A DNA stretch of 64,000 nucleotides from Lotus japonicus (Eukaryota > Streptophyta > Magnoliopsida > Fabales > Fabaceae), in contig NC_080045.1 of NCBI RefSeq assembly GCF_012489685.1, forward strand, positions 67,416,722-67,480,721, written 5' to 3'. The position numbers and the translations under genes were made by a program. Positions 38,400 to 51,414 of the stretch are shown piece by piece. Numbering within the stretch: position 1 is the stretch's first letter; every line of letters begins with the position of its first letter. Under the pieces are notes generated by a model. It made no database searches. It had not been told where the DNA came from and saw only the letters and a program-made list of their open reading frames with translations.

Positions 38400-41300
38400 C
38401 TACTCCATTTGTCCACTTAATGCTGCTTCCTCACCCTCAGGATCCAATTCTTGTTCCACACCTTTGACCTGTAAAAGCAACAAGCAGCATTTAGAAAATG
38501 TTATCATCAAGATATAATCAAAAGACTTAGTGGCACTTTTGGTTCCTATTGTTTTGCAACTGCGTAAATACTAAATAGTACCACAAATGCGTGATTTTAG
38601 TCATTTTAGGTTCATTTGCTCCAATCAAATCCCCTTAGTGGACCCCACATGGATTTTGACCAATCATTTTGATTAGTCATTTTAGTTTCATTTGCTCCAA
38701 TGGAATCCCCTTACTTTCAACCAATCAAAGGGAGGGTGTTAGAAAAAAGTGTCAAAGAGAGTGTTGCTAGCACTACTCATCAATACAATATTCAATATCC
38801 TAGAGAATACATGTTAAAAGATACTGCATACCATGATAAATAGGTATATGTATTAATGTAGAACAAATAGGAAATTTAATCCAAAGGTGTACAATTAGCA
38901 AATGTTAAAAGTTAATTGGTCCCCAGCTAGTATTATGCACTCAAAATTAACTCAGGAATAAGAATAGGAAAGGCGGACTGCTTTAGTGCTGAAGGAAGAT
39001 AATGCCTAAGATTTTAATTCTGTAACAATAAATATCTACATGGAAACAAGAAACACATTAGTCAAATCCCAAAAAGATATGCCAAACTTGTTACCTCAGG
39101 TACATAATGCATCAGCATATTTTCGATGCCGGATTTTAGAGTAACTGATGAACTCGGGCAGCCACTACATGCTCCTTGCATTTGAAGTTTCACTATTCCG
39201 GTATCTCTAGAGAAAACCACAATAAAAACAACTCGGTAAACAGAGTCATTCTATAATGCATAAATATTTTTCATTAAGCTTTGATGAAAGTGATTTAAAA
39301 CCAAAATAAAAGAAGAACTCACGGGTCAAAGCCTCTATATACAATGTCCCCACCATCATCTTGCACAGCTGGTCGAATACGGGTTTCCAGCAACTCCTTG
39401 ATCATCGCAACTATTTCAGAATCATCCTATATGGAAACATAAATACTTCAGAATTAGTTTCGACCTCTCAAAAGTAGTGGAGGAGATACGCTCATGTACA
39501 CCATAAGTAAGACAAGTCTCACACTCTGGGTACTTGGATCATTAACAAATCTCTTGAGAATTTAGTCTATGTCAAGACCCCAAAAGCTAGATTAGATGTA
39601 TGAATTGCCCTACTTTCTATATGATTTTTTTTATCACATCTCCGGTCAATGTAAGACCTAAACATACCCGCCTCACATCCAAGGCTAGACATCTGAAGTG
39701 TGGACACTGTAGGTCAAATTAACTTCATCAATTTCTCCTAGAATAATCATGTACAAGATTGATTTCATTAATTTTTCTTGGAAAAACCATGGGCCAAGTT
39801 GATTATTGAACTTTGAACTTCTATTGGTGGCCCATCATGGGTAGTCCAATAACAAAATAGATCTAAGGATAGACTCTAGAGAATTTGGGCTAAGCCTAAC
39901 TCTAACCCAAAAGTTAGCTTAAAGGTAAGGATTGTCCTACCTTTTATAAAGACTTCTTTGACCAAATCTCTAGTCAATGTGAGACTTTAACAAAGTCTAA
40001 AAAAGGTTAAGGAGAAAACTAGGAGAAGGGAATTGAGAGACACAAGAGAAGAGATTGCCAACCGTGTTGTTTGAATTGATGTGCTCTGGTATGTTCACAC
40101 CAATTCTATATTTGAGAAACTATTCCCATCTTGGTTACATAAAGGATGACAGTGTTGTATGGATGGATCCCGACCAAGAGAAACATAAATTGGAATAAAA
40201 TAAAAAATTACAGGAGTAGTGACGAGCATGAAACACGAGTCTCTTGCAGTGCTGAATGCATGAATGTAAATAACTAAGCTTATGGCATACCAGAACGACA
40301 GAACCAGCAGTATGGTATAAAAATCAATTTGTGAGATTGAAACAAAGCTATTCTATATTAAAAATTGTAAAAAATTATGCATCTGTTTTTCAGTTTTGGA
40401 CCCAGTTGGGCTATTCCATTGGGTGTTCGATGTCTGACTTTCGAGACCAAGTAAGCCTCTTAAATGGAAGTGGAACTGTGTGATAGTATGGAGCATGGAC
40501 TAAGGGATATCAACTCTATTAAACTGGGTGTGAGATTGTGCGCTGTGAGTCTAATCATCTTTAGGTTGATGGCTGCAGAGCATGAGCCATCTGATGTGAT
40601 TACTTCATTGGAAATTCTAAGCACAATAGAATTTTGAATATCCATGTCTTTGAATACATGAAATGGAATTCTAAATGTTATCATATGATAGGAAAGTCCT
40701 ACACAATCTGGTATTGCTGGCTAACTCTATGTTACACATCATTGTGTTTGCAATAACCAATACTGAAATGATTACCATAAGGAAGATAATGATTACTGTA
40801 AATCTATCTACCATACATACATCTTTGATAGCAGTATCCATGGCAGCAGAAGTCTGAGAGTCCAAAAAGAGGGGCTGGCCGGAAGAGTAGAAGTCCATGA
40901 TAGCGGCGAAGATTTCAGGCTTAAGGAATTCCCAGGAAGCATCTTCGGATTTGGTAACCGTGACGAAATCCGATCCAAAGAAGATACGAGTAATCCCTGC
41001 AACAGAGAAAGAGAATTAAACAATTATTATTATATGAAAGAATAGAGGAAGGTAAAGAGAAAGAGAAATGACAGAGAGTAGCAACCGTCGATGGCGAAGA
41101 GTGATTTAGCGAGGGGAGAATTCATGGCGGAACGAGGGTTGGGGAAGTCGGCGCTTCCAACTTCCATAACAGGCTTGCCAGGGTGAAACATGAGAGACAA
41201 GGGGTTTGGAGTCGACTGCGTTTGGATGAACATGGCTCTCCTTTGTCCGGTGGAGAATCGGAGAAATGGAAGAGGGGAGGCGGAGGAAGAGGAGAAAGCA

Positions 41301-41443
41301 GCAGCGGCATTGGGAGCGAGGAACGACGGCGTTGCGGCGGCGAGGCGGCGAGGTATGAAGACGAGAGAATTGTTGTTCCTCTTCGTCTCCGATTGTGCTA
41401 ATCTTACCAATCGCCGAAGAACCCTACCACAACCACTGGTCAT
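38400..41443 (-). CDS. NFU4: NifU-like iron-sulfur scaffold, mitochondrial (NFU4/NFU5), complete, 5 exons
   Basis: Carries and transfers Fe-S clusters to mitochondrial apoproteins. Exons (minus): 41086-41443, 40821-40996, 39323-39426, 39095-39206 and 38400-38468. They total 819 bp, or 272 residues, in line with the family. Residues 1-70 are rich in Arg, Ser and Ala with almost no acids, a mitochondrial targeting sequence. The Nfu N-terminal domain begins at [20 protein letters not shown] (71-90). The C-terminal NifU domain contains [19 protein letters not shown] with the cluster-binding C226-x-x-C229, then MLMHYVPEV. The tail is short and acidic ([13 protein letters not shown]). All catalytically important residues are present. 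NFU4 and NFU5 cannot be told apart from this alone. Confidence 0.93.
38585..38720. repeat. Direct repeat, 76-bp spacing, in NFU last intron
   Basis: TTTTAGGTTCATTTGCTCCAAT (about 38603) recurs as TTTTAGTTTCATTTGCTCCAAT (about 38679). Both are followed by AATCCCCTTA. It is probably part of a small non-coding element. Confidence 0.5.
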
Positions 41444-41524
41444 TGTTTCCGATTCGGTTCTGGTTTTAATTTCAATTGAGAATTGAGAACATATAGAAGA
41501 GGAAGAATGATGTGTTTTTTGTTT

Positions 41525-41790
41525 ATCTTATAGAGAGAAATTTCGTCGCAGATTTATATGGTATTTGCGACGAAGAAATGCATCGCTAATATTCCGTCGC
41601 CACACTTACTAGGACTTTGTGACGGATCAATTGTTTCCGTTGCAAATTGGCTGACAAGGACATTGTGGTGGAACATTTTCCGTCGCAAAGTTGCCGGATT
41701 GGTTTTTGTGACAGATGTCTGTGCGTCGCAAATGGCTGACGAGGAATTTGTGACAAACTTTGTTCCGTAGCAACATGCCAATTTCTTCTC
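41525..41790. mobile_element. CACTA-like subterminal repeat fragment
   Basis: Clustered GTCGC, GCGACG, TTCCGTCGC and GTGACGGAT motifs occur in both orientations, the kind of subterminal repeats seen in plant CACTA elements. No CACTA terminus or transposase was found. It lies directly upstream of the NFU start. Confidence 0.4.
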
Positions 41791-42373
41791 TCCAAACCAG
41801 TTTAGAGCCACAGCTTGAAACGGGTTCATAAGTCCTAATTATAAAACTACTTTCTTTTGGTTTGTTTTTATTTTTGAGATAAAAAAGCAACAATGATATA
41901 TACACACCTCATTTTTTAAACACTTCATTTTCACTCATTTTTATTTCTATCTCTCTCCTTTTATTATCTATCACATCTCATACTTCCTCTCTCTTACTTT
42001 TTCTTTTCTTCCTATCTCTCTCCTCCTCCACCTCTCTACACCTCATTTTAGAGGTGTTAACATAACATTATTCATAAAAAAGTGAACAAAAGCACAAGCC
42101 CAAACGTACAACACTTTATCATCTAAGTGGGCTACCAGCCCAGGAATCCTCATATCAATATGTCGACAAACAATAACTAGGAAATATATACACAACCCGA
42201 TCTTATAAAGAAACAAAATCATTGACATGAATTAACTTTTGTAATTAGATTAGTTGAAGGAGAATATCGTGTTTGAAAGAATTTATTAGAGCTTATCATA
42301 TAACATAAATGATTGTGACGCAAGTATTTAGAAAAGTTCATGTAAATAGTATTCATACTATTTTTTGGGCAAA

Positions 42374-42590
42374 CGCTTCGAGTCGGAAGGTGGACTTTTT
42401 GGGCAAACGATACGAGTCGGAAGGTGGACATTTTGGGCAAACGCTTCGAGTCGGAAGGTGGACTTTTTTGGGCAAACGCTTCGAGTCGGAAGGTGGACAT
42501 TTTTGGAAAAAAACGCTTCGAGTCGGAAGGTGGACTTTTTTGGAAAAAACCGCTTCGAGTCGGAAGGTGGGTTTTTTTGGAAAAAACACT
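42374..42590. repeat. Minisatellite, six units of 34-37 bp
   Basis: Units start at 42374, 42408, 42442, 42477, 42514 and 42551. The shared core is CGCTTCGAGTCGGAAGGTGG (the second has CGATACGAG), followed by a T-rich spacer that lengthens toward the right. Overlapping open frames on both strands exist because the unit lacks stops. I do not call a gene. Confidence 0.92.
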
Positions 42591-42599
42591 TCATTTTTT

Positions 42600-43460
42600 T
42601 TTTAGGGTTTCATTTTTTAATAAAAAAAAATTAAACCCTGAAAAAAATTGAAAACCCAAAAAAAAAACTGAAACCCTGAAAAAAATGTAACCACAAAAAA
42701 AAACTGAAACCACATAAAAAATGAAACCTCAAAAAAAAATTGAAACCCTGAAAAAAAATAGAAACGACAAAAAAAAACATCAAAAAAAATTTGAAACCCT
42801 AAAAAAAAAAATTGAAACCACAAAAAAAATCATATTTTTTTTTGTGGTTTCAGTTATTTTGTGGTTTCGTTTTTTTTTCAGGGTATATTTTTTTTTTTTG
42901 GATTTCCTTTTTTTTCCAGGGTTTCATTGTGGGGTTTCCTTTTTTTAGGGTTTCATTTTGGGGATTCATTTTTTTTTGTTGTTTCATTTTGTGGTTTCAT
43001 TTTTTTTTTTGGGTTTCCTTTTCTTTAGGGTTTCATTTTGGGGTTTCATTTTGTTTTTAGGGTTTCATTTTTTTTTGTGGTTTCATTTTTTTTAGGGTTT
43101 CATTTTTTCCAGGGTTTCAGTTATTTTTGGGTTTTCATTTTTTTTCAGGGTTTAATTTTTTTTTGGGGTTTCCTTTTTTTTTCAGGGTTTCATTTTGGGG
43201 TTTCATTTTTTGTTGTTGTTTCATTTTGTGGGTTCATTTTTTTTTGGGGTTTCCTTTTTTTTAGGGTTTCATTTTGGGGTTTCATTTTTTTTTTGTGGTT
43301 TCATTTTGGGGTTTCAGTGTTTTTTTTGGGGGTTTCAGTGTTTTTTTTGTTGTTTCATTTTAGGGTTTCTTTTTTTTTGTGGTTTCAATTTTTTTTAGGG
43401 TTTCATTTTGTGGTTTTTTTTTCGGGGTTTTTGTTTTTCATTTTTTTATGTTTGAGAACT
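42600..43460. repeat. Low-complexity tract with a switch from A-rich to T-rich
   Basis: From 42620 to about 42830 the plus strand is A-rich with AAACCCTGAAAAAAA-type units. From 42832 to 43460 it is T-rich with GGGTTTCATTTTTTTT-type units, roughly the reverse complement. The two halves could fold back. A smaller T-rich patch follows at 43570-43640. TTTAGGG appears within units but is not a tandem telomere array. Confidence 0.85.
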
Positions 43461-43649
43461 CCATAATACATTTTTATTTTAAATTACCATGAAAATGGTG
43501 CCCTTAGTAAACCGCTTTGTTTGGTTTGTCGCCATTGTTAACGTTTCATGTAATTCAACAAACCGTTTTTTTTCGTTTTTTTTTTCAGGGTTTCATTTTG
43601 GGGTTTCATTTTTTTTAGGGTTTCGTTTTTTTTTTGTGGTGATCCACAA

Positions 43650-45545
43650 AGCAATTACTGGAGGGTGTCACGCTGCCAGAACAAGGACTGATAGAAGATG
43701 GAGTCATGGAGGGCGTGAAAAACCAGATACACCGTGTTTTATATTAAAAACGAAAGTTTGTTAAAATTGCAATTTTGCCACCGTGTTTTTTATCAGAAGT
43801 AAAAAAACAAAGAACAAAAACAACTTTTTGTTGTTCTCTAAAATCTGTTTTAAAAACAGAAATATGAAAATTATTTTTAAATATAATCTTAGAAAACATC
43901 CATAACCTAACATATTTTATTGTTTTTTTACTTTTAAAAACGGAAAACTGTTTTTAAAAACAGTAATCAAACAGTCCCTTAGCTTTTTCAAAAACTAACA
44001 CTACACAATAAGAAGAAAAAAGATAGACATATAAGATATCATAAGTAATAGGTTATAATAAGTCATGTTTTTTTTATAAGCATAATAAGTAATGTAATAG
44101 AAGTAGAATTGAGAGATAATAGTGGAAATTAAATGGAAGAGAAAATAAGATGTGAAGTGATAACTTTTTGTTTCAATAGGAACCACATACATAGATATAC
44201 CAAACATTCATTATTCCATTTGAAAAGGAAATGCTTTTATTTACTAAAAAAAACAAATCTTGAGCAATTTTCTGTAGATGTTATAGTATTAGTTTTAAAG
44301 TAAGGTAGGGAAAGTATGAACATGTTAAAGTGTTAAAAATATTGTCAGCAAACTTCTGTGAATATTAATCAATAATTTCTGACTTGGTCGTGGAAGAGTG
44401 AGGTATGTCGCTGTGTATTTTTGATCCTTTTTGAAACTGTTTTTCCTCCCATCACCATTTCTATATGCTACCTAATTTCTCAATTTCTATTTTTTAATTA
44501 TTATGGACTTGTGCGTGGAAGAGTGTTGAAAGAAAATAAAAGTAACTAATTTGATCTAAATAGTTTTCCTCCTAAGTACATTGATATTGAACACTGCATC
44601 AACTAAAGCAGCACACACTAAAAAAACACTATTGATATTTGTACGCAAAATTGAATCAATATATCAAATGATCTCATTTTTTTTTTTTTGAAAACCAAAT
44701 GATCTCATTAAAAAGCTAGAAATTTGTTTGTTAAAAAATTTCTTTACTGTGTCAGCCCCCAAAAATAATTTGGCCAATATCCGCCACAATTTGGAAGAGC
44801 TTTACTGACTTATTTTATAGGAGGAACGCTCATACAAAGTGCTTAAAAGAAATTATAAATAATCTTTCCCTAAAACTATGCTTATAAAAGCTTATGCTCA
44901 TTAAAATTCATAATTTATTTTCAACTTAATTTAATAATTTTCTCAACTTAAATAAATGCTTATACCCAACACACTAATGCTTAAGTGATAAACGATCATC
45001 ACTATAAGCATTAATTCCTCTAAAACTTCCAGCTTAATTTTAGGAACTAAAAACGTAAAATTTAATAGATTTTTTCATTATGCCGATTGCTGAATGAAAC
45101 ATCATTATTGAGAAAACATTTCCTTAACACAGTATTAATGTTGATTGGTGAATAAACAGTAGTTAATACGAAACTTTAAAAAAAACCATTAGCGTTATTT
45201 CATCCAATTAATTTCATCTGATTAATTAAGCTGTTAAAGAAACCCAACCTTCATTTAGTTTTTGATTCAGTTCATAAAGAACAATTATATGTCTAGTGCA
45301 ATCTTGGTCTCATACTGTAGCCAGTTTCATTTCACAGTTCCTTCCTGTCCAATCTGACATCGCTTCATGCTATAAGCACAGCATCACCATTTCATATGGT
45401 TAAAGCTAAAGGTGCAACGGAAGGCCACAAAAGGATGATGACCAAATATTATTTTAGTCTAAATCTAAAAACACTGTAGGTGAAAATCTGCAATACAAAT
45501 CCATAACCTCCCCACTACTAAGCAGGAAACTTTTCCTGATAAAAG
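43650..45545. other. Intergenic, no gene recognised
   Basis: AT-rich, with short open frames only. It includes the 3' flank of the next minus-strand gene near 45400-45550. Confidence 0.45.
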
Positions 45546-45550
45546 GGAGA

Positions 45551-48500
45551 TCAAAATCTTTTCCTCTTCACTCTTGAAATATCATCAAAACTATCATCAT
45601 TCCAGACCTGTCCACCGTGCCTGAAATTCTCTTCCTGCTCATCCATATTCCTGGTTCTTCTAGGTGGCACATTTGCTGGCCCCCTACCCCCCTTAATCCT
45701 TCTGTCAAAGTCCCTCTCCCTCATGTTGTTTCCTCTGTCATGAAAATCTGAATCATCTGAACAGAATCTATAATGTTGCCTAGGTCCATCTTCTGCATTG
45801 ATGTGAAAATTCTCTCCAACATTATTATTATAAGGAGGCCTAAAAGTACGCACAGGTCCTCGTCTCTCACCAAACCTCCTCCTCTCCTCACCATTTGCTT
45901 CACCATTGAGCTCAAGCATCCTGCCACCAGAATGCATTGGCCCCCCAAAGTAGTCAGTATCGTTGTCCGCGCGATCTCTGTGATCTACAACATCAAATCT
46001 CCTATTGTTTCTGATTAAAATTCGACCAGATGGGCTTCTATTGGAAATCCCAGGTCTTGGATGTCCGTGATCTCTTGCAGAATCAATGTCCCTCATGTCA
46101 TTTGAAGGTCGTGACATGAATGACGGGGAGTCATGCCTCCTCACCACTCTCTCCCCAGAAAAAACTGGTGGGGATCTCATTCTGTCAACTCTGTACATAG
46201 GTGATCTTCTGTGACTACAATCTGGATGGTTACCAAAACCTTCTGGTGATCTTCTTCTGGGGGACCTTCTTCTTGGTGATGACCATGGAGGTGAGCGACT
46301 CCGTGATCTGATGGGCGACTTTGAACGGATTTGGGGAGGTCCCCTCCTCTGCATAGAAGAAAAGTTCCTACCACCTCTACTAAACCGACTCTCCATTGCC
46401 TCAAATTGTTGTGGCCGGGAGTACACAGGATCCATAGTATCATCAGGGTAGCCTCTCATAAATTTTTCATTATGCCTCACACCAACCAACTCTGAACCAT
46501 CACCACCCATACATCTATTTGGACTAATAGGTCTCGGATTCCTATGACCCATTTGGATGCCATCTCTTCCTCCTGGTGAACGTCTTCTTGGTGCAATATA
46601 TGAGCCATCATTCAAGGGCTTTCTTCCTAACCGAGCATTACTAGCATATGAACCATCAGGTGCATTATTGTACTCCATATCAGTATCAGCCATAGCAGAT
46701 GCATACTTTGGCCTGGGCCCACGGTACTGAGTTGGACCATTGTAAAACTCACCAGAATATTCACGATCAGAATCCCATTCACCCCGATGTGAATCCATTC
46801 GACTATTCATTCTTCCTCTCCCTCGCACAAAATTCATTCTAGAGTTTCTACCAGACATATCTTGATGTCTTTCTCTTGAAAACTTGTGAGGGCTGTCAAC
46901 ATAAACTTCATCCCTGAAAATCAAAATATGAGGGAAAAAAAAAAGACTTGAAAAAATGAATACAACTCAATCAATAAGGGAAAACGGTATAGGACCAAAT
47001 AGTTTACCTTCCTCTGTGAAATTTTTCACCATCAAGTGTGTCAGGCAGCACATCTCTTCCAGGTCTTGATGACAATGACCTGCCTGGAATGGGCCTAGTT
47101 TTACTAGGGGATGAGGAACTAGCAGCTCGGGACAGATCTATAATTCTTCCTTGATTACCACCATTATTAAAATCTCTGGCTGAATCATCATCAGTATTTG
47201 CAGATCCTTCCGTCTTTGGAAAATTGATATCATTTTCTAAGACAGTATCAGTTGTTTTGATAACCTCTTCAGCACACTGAACAACATCTACCCCATGGCT
47301 TCCAATATTAGGTTGATCAAAAGGTAGTTCTGTCTCCTCAGAGAAAATTTTTCTTTCTGAAACATCAGATAGTTCTCTTTGCAAATCTTCATCAATTGAT
47401 CTCCTATCCGTTGCAATATTAGAATTGTCATCATCAAAAGCAATATTAGAATTGTCATCATCAAATGACTCTTGAACACACATATTTTTATCTACCACAT
47501 TACCAAGCCTCTCAACCATATGAATGTCCACACCATCTTCTACACTATTAATTTCACGGTGGATTCCAGTCTTATTATCAATTTCCGCTACATGATCAAC
47601 AATGACACTCACTACTTCTTTCTCCACCTGTTGATTTTCATAATTACTAGAATCAGGATGTTCCACTTCTCTTACCTCACAAATGGTCTCCTCCACTGTG
47701 GAAGGATCTAGTGGTTCTCGGACCTCACCGTCTTCATAATCATCATCTTCAACATGTTGTTGAGTATCCGCACCAACAGTTATAGCATGGTTGTCATCTG
47801 ACTCAAAATCAGAATCATAAGAATCATCTTCTGACAAAGTAATTTTTTCTTCATCATTAACACAACTTTCACCACTATCTCGTGGATCAGGTGGTGGCTC
47901 ATTCATGAGTTTCAATCTGCAACCCTCATGATCAGCAGCATCTTTAGTTAAAATGGAAGAAATTTTTGAGCTAGGATCACTCAATACTGTACCATTATCA
48001 ACCATAGGTGTAACAACGGTTTCTAGATGAACCGTAGGAGGAGAATGAGCTCCATCTGCAGAAATTTGTGGCACCTTCAACAAGACCGGCATTGGCATTG
48101 GCATTGGCATGGTAGAAGAACAATTGTCTGACCCTTGTGGCAACTCTTTACCAAACTGATCAGTACTACTCTCTGCTGTCTTGGACCTTTCTTGAGGTTC
48201 AGATTTAATGAACATTGGATCCACTAACTTTAAATGGCTAACCTCTGATGACTTGGAAATCAAAAATTCTTGTTTAATAGCAACATTATCTAATGGTTCT
48301 GGCTTTACTGACCTAAAACTAGAAGTACTTGCATCACCAACAGTAGCTACAACATTTGAAAGGCTCACAGCGGGAATAGCACTGCCTGGATTTAATTTAA
48401 CAGGAAATCTAGAGGGCTCCTCTGCATTTTTCTGAAGATAAGATGAAAGAACTGACCTAAAACTAGAAGTACTTGCATCGCCAGCAGTAGCTACAACATT

Positions 48501-49838
48501 TGAAAGGCTCACAGCAGGACTAACACTGCCTGGATTTAATTTAACAGAAAATCTAGAAGGTCCCTCCGCATTTTTCTGAATACGAGATGAAAGAGAAGCT
48601 TTGTTCTGCTCTTCCAATGTGTTTTTCTTTAAAGACTCAGCAGTTCTTAGTGGTTTCCTGTCAGATGTTAACAATTTCTCACCCAGCGCAGTACCCATCA
48701 TTTTCATCCCATCACTAGAGGTTTTAACTGAACCGGCATGAGACCCAAATTCTTCCCAGGCATCCATTGTAGTATTAAGATCCCAATTTGCCCGGTTAGA
48801 ATGGGACTTTGTTATATCACCACTAGTTTTAGTATCAGTATTCACTCTGTGAGGACTGCATTCTTCCTTGCTTAAAGATAATTCCAAGGAGACAGGTTCT
48901 ACTTTCTCAATTTTCTCAATTTTTGTGTGACTGTCTTCAACTTCTGGACTTGCAACAGCTGGAAATAAGTGCTCCTTTAAGCTTAAAGATAAACTAGAAC
49001 TTTCTGGAACATGACTCTCTTGTTTAGACAAGTCTTGGGCATTCTGTTTGCTCACATCTGCTCCAATGCTAAGTGCAAGAAGACCTTCCTTTGCAGCCAA
49101 TAGGAGTTCAGGATTCCCCTTAATCATTTGGGATTCCATTTCTTTGTTGTCACCTTCATTCTGTATCACTTTCACCTTCTCTATACTATTCACGATATCC
49201 AAAGTACACGGTTGAGTTTCAAGGACTGGTTCCTCAACTTTGGGCACAACCATACAAGAGTTGTTTCCCACCACATCAGCCTTGTTATCATCAGAAATTG
49301 TCTTTCCCACCACATCAGTCTTGTTATCATCAGAATTTGCTTTTTGCTCCATATTAGCCTTGGTATCATCAAAACTCGCTTTCCTCTCTTCAAATACAGG
49401 GTTTTCAATAGTATCAGATAAGCCAGCAGAACCTGCAGAAAGGGTTGAACCCTGTGATTCCTTTCGCAAGGCATCAGTTTCTTCAGGAGGCGAGGCCTCT
49501 TCCGAAGGAGATGGAGAAGCTTGGAGTGAAGGGAACCTTCTTTTCTTGATTGGTGCACCGGCAGATCCTTGAGAAGTGCTTGAATTTTCTTTTCGTTGTA
49601 ACTCAGTTTCTTCTTCAGACACAGGTGAAGAAGGCTGAATCAAAGGGAATCTCCTTTTCTTGATAGGCACACCTGCAATGAAACCACTAAACTGCCCAGC
49701 AAGGGATTTTACCCCGGTCTGTGAATAGAAGATCAAGTAATCAATATCCAAAATAGAACAAATTGGCATGGTTCTCTAATCGTAGTTAGCTGTAAATCAG
49801 AAAGAAATAAACACCTCTTCATGTCCTGAAACAGGCAT
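45551..49838 (-). CDS. Uncharacterised large plant protein with KKRRFP motifs and RS/RG-rich tail
   Basis: Three coding exons (minus): 49815-49838 (MPVSGHEE), 47008-49718 and 45551-46913, giving 1365 residues with all phases consistent. The N-terminus has two copies of PIKKRRFP about 40 residues apart, each followed by a Ser/Pro/Glu stretch. The middle is acidic and Ser-rich with no recognised fold. It contains a 48-residue tandem duplication and short repeats such as DDDNSNIA twice. The C-terminal exon is rich in Arg, Ser, Gly and Pro (SPRRRSPRRRSPEG, RGRGRMNSRMD) and ends DDISRVKRKRF. These suggest a nuclear, RNA-associated protein, but that is inference from composition. I recognise it only as a conserved plant protein without an assigned function. 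Confidence 0.8.
48307..48594 (-). repeat. In-frame 144-bp tandem duplication within the KKRRFP gene
   Basis: Units 48307-48450 and 48451-48594 encode two 48-residue blocks. Both contain QKNAE-PSRF, VKLNPGS, AVSLSNVVAT and GDASTSSFRSV, with only a few substitutions. The length keeps the frame. Confidence 0.92.
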
Positions 49839-50066
49839 GATTCTTCGCTAAAAGCTCACAAGTCAAAACCCTTCTTTCAAAATTCAGCTACTATGACTTA
49901 ATAGCAAATCCTCAATATATAACTATTGAAACTGGCTAAAAATTTCAATCATCGGTAGACAAGTTCATCTTCCAACAGCCAAGCCTTGTGTATCCAAGTC
50001 AAGTCAGCTCTAGTCTTTAGTCTCAGCTGCTTTCAGGATAAAGACAGACCAAAAAGAAGCTGGAAC

Positions 50067-50729
50067 CTGCAAAACACAACACAAATCTGTAACATTAGAA
50101 TCCCGCCAATAATCAAAAAGCTTAAACTGATAAACATTGATTCAATCAAAGTCAAAGCAAGTGTCACCCAAAAACTGAATCAAATCAAGCCATCATCTAC
50201 CAAAACAAATAGATCCAAAGCAAGGTAGCACCAAAATTACATCAAACCCCCAGAATCCAGATCAGTCCTCACTAAACACTATGAAATCAAATCATCCAAA
50301 ACATGCAAAATGAACTAAAAAACTAATTACCAATGGCAAATCCACCTCACAAAAATCACCAACAAGCTAAAACAAAATTCACCAACCAAAATGAACCAAA
50401 AGTTGGAAAACAATCTCCTCCCATGACATCTAATAATGTTTCAGGCGGAAAACCCACCATGAACCTCACAACTGCTCAGCTAACATCATGAGATGAAGGA
50501 AAAATGCAAAGAAACAGAGCTGAACAATGACAAAAACAGCTGAGTTGAAATGAAAAAAACAGCTAGAAAACCCGGGGTGGAAGAATTAGATCTAAAGCAA
50601 TGAAGAGGTAAAGTGAATTGCACGGCATATGGTGATAATATAAATACCATGAAGAATTAGTGCTGCGGAGGAATTAAAGCAGTGTAGTTAAAAACTTTGA
50701 GATCTCAACGAAGAGAAAGTATTGTATAC
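50067..50729 (-). other. Probable 5' UTR intron of the KKRRFP gene
   Basis: On the minus strand a donor CCCAG|GTATAC lies at 50730/50729 and an acceptor TTTTGCAG at 50067-50068. The interval between start codon and a CT-rich leader (50760-50930) would then be one spliced 5' UTR intron. Transcript data are lacking, so this is inference. Confidence 0.45.
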
Positions 50730-50959
50730 CTGGGAAGAAAGATGGAAAAACAAGTTTGTTGGAAAAGGGGTTTTGTTCTAGGTCAAGCTCTCTCTTTCTC
50801 TCTCTTGTCTGCAACTTCCACGAAACGATAGTGGGAAACAACAACGAGAAAGAGATAACAAAGGAAGAATCGAATCTCTTTCTCGAATCTCTTTCTCTCT
50901 CTTATTACACACTCTCTCTCTCTAGAACTAGGGTTTGGAATTGCGTTCCCACGCGATTT

Positions 50960-51398
50960 TATTGACTTTTTGTGCATTTGGATGGAGGCTTATCTTCGCT
51001 GATATATATTCTATTCTATGCCACCGACGTCACGCGTCAACCACCGCTCCGCCACGTGTTTTCATCTCAACGTGTTGTGTTTTCCTCCGTTGATATCTTA
51101 TCTTTGAATCTCACCCGTTCGATGTAAGGTTCGTGTCGCTCTCCCACCCACCTAATTTTCAAATCATAATGCGGTGATAAAAATAAAATAAAATAAGATA
51201 ATAGTGAGCTACTAAATTGCAACTTGCACAAAATATTATCTTTAAAAAAAAGACTTTAATGTCTTACATTATTAAGTATTGAATCTTGATAGTGATTGGA
51301 TTATTGAAGTTTCTTGTTCAACTCTTAAGTTTTACCTGTCACATGTTTCATGATCAAAGATGATAAAAACTAAAAAAGTCATCATTTTGAGGGTGCTA
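50960..51398. other. Promoter side of KKRRFP gene and spacer
   Basis: Contains a CCACGTGT (G-box-like) at about 51053 and several TATA-like runs. AT-rich spacer follows to the Helitron start. Confidence 0.35.
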
Positions 51399-51414
51399 TC
51401 TATCTATATATATG

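Noticed and set aside
42309..42651. Several overlapping open frames of 75-98 codons on both strands
   Set aside because: They follow from a stop-free 34-37 bp minisatellite; there is no start context, no codon bias and the same repeat is translated in every frame.
43038..43466. Open frame rich in Phe/Val/Ser (142 codons)
   Set aside because: Produced by GGGTTTCATTTT low-complexity sequence; not a membrane protein gene.
42600..43640. Interstitial telomere repeats (TTTAGGG)
   Set aside because: TTTAGGG occurs inside longer TTTCA-containing units and never as a head-to-tail array.
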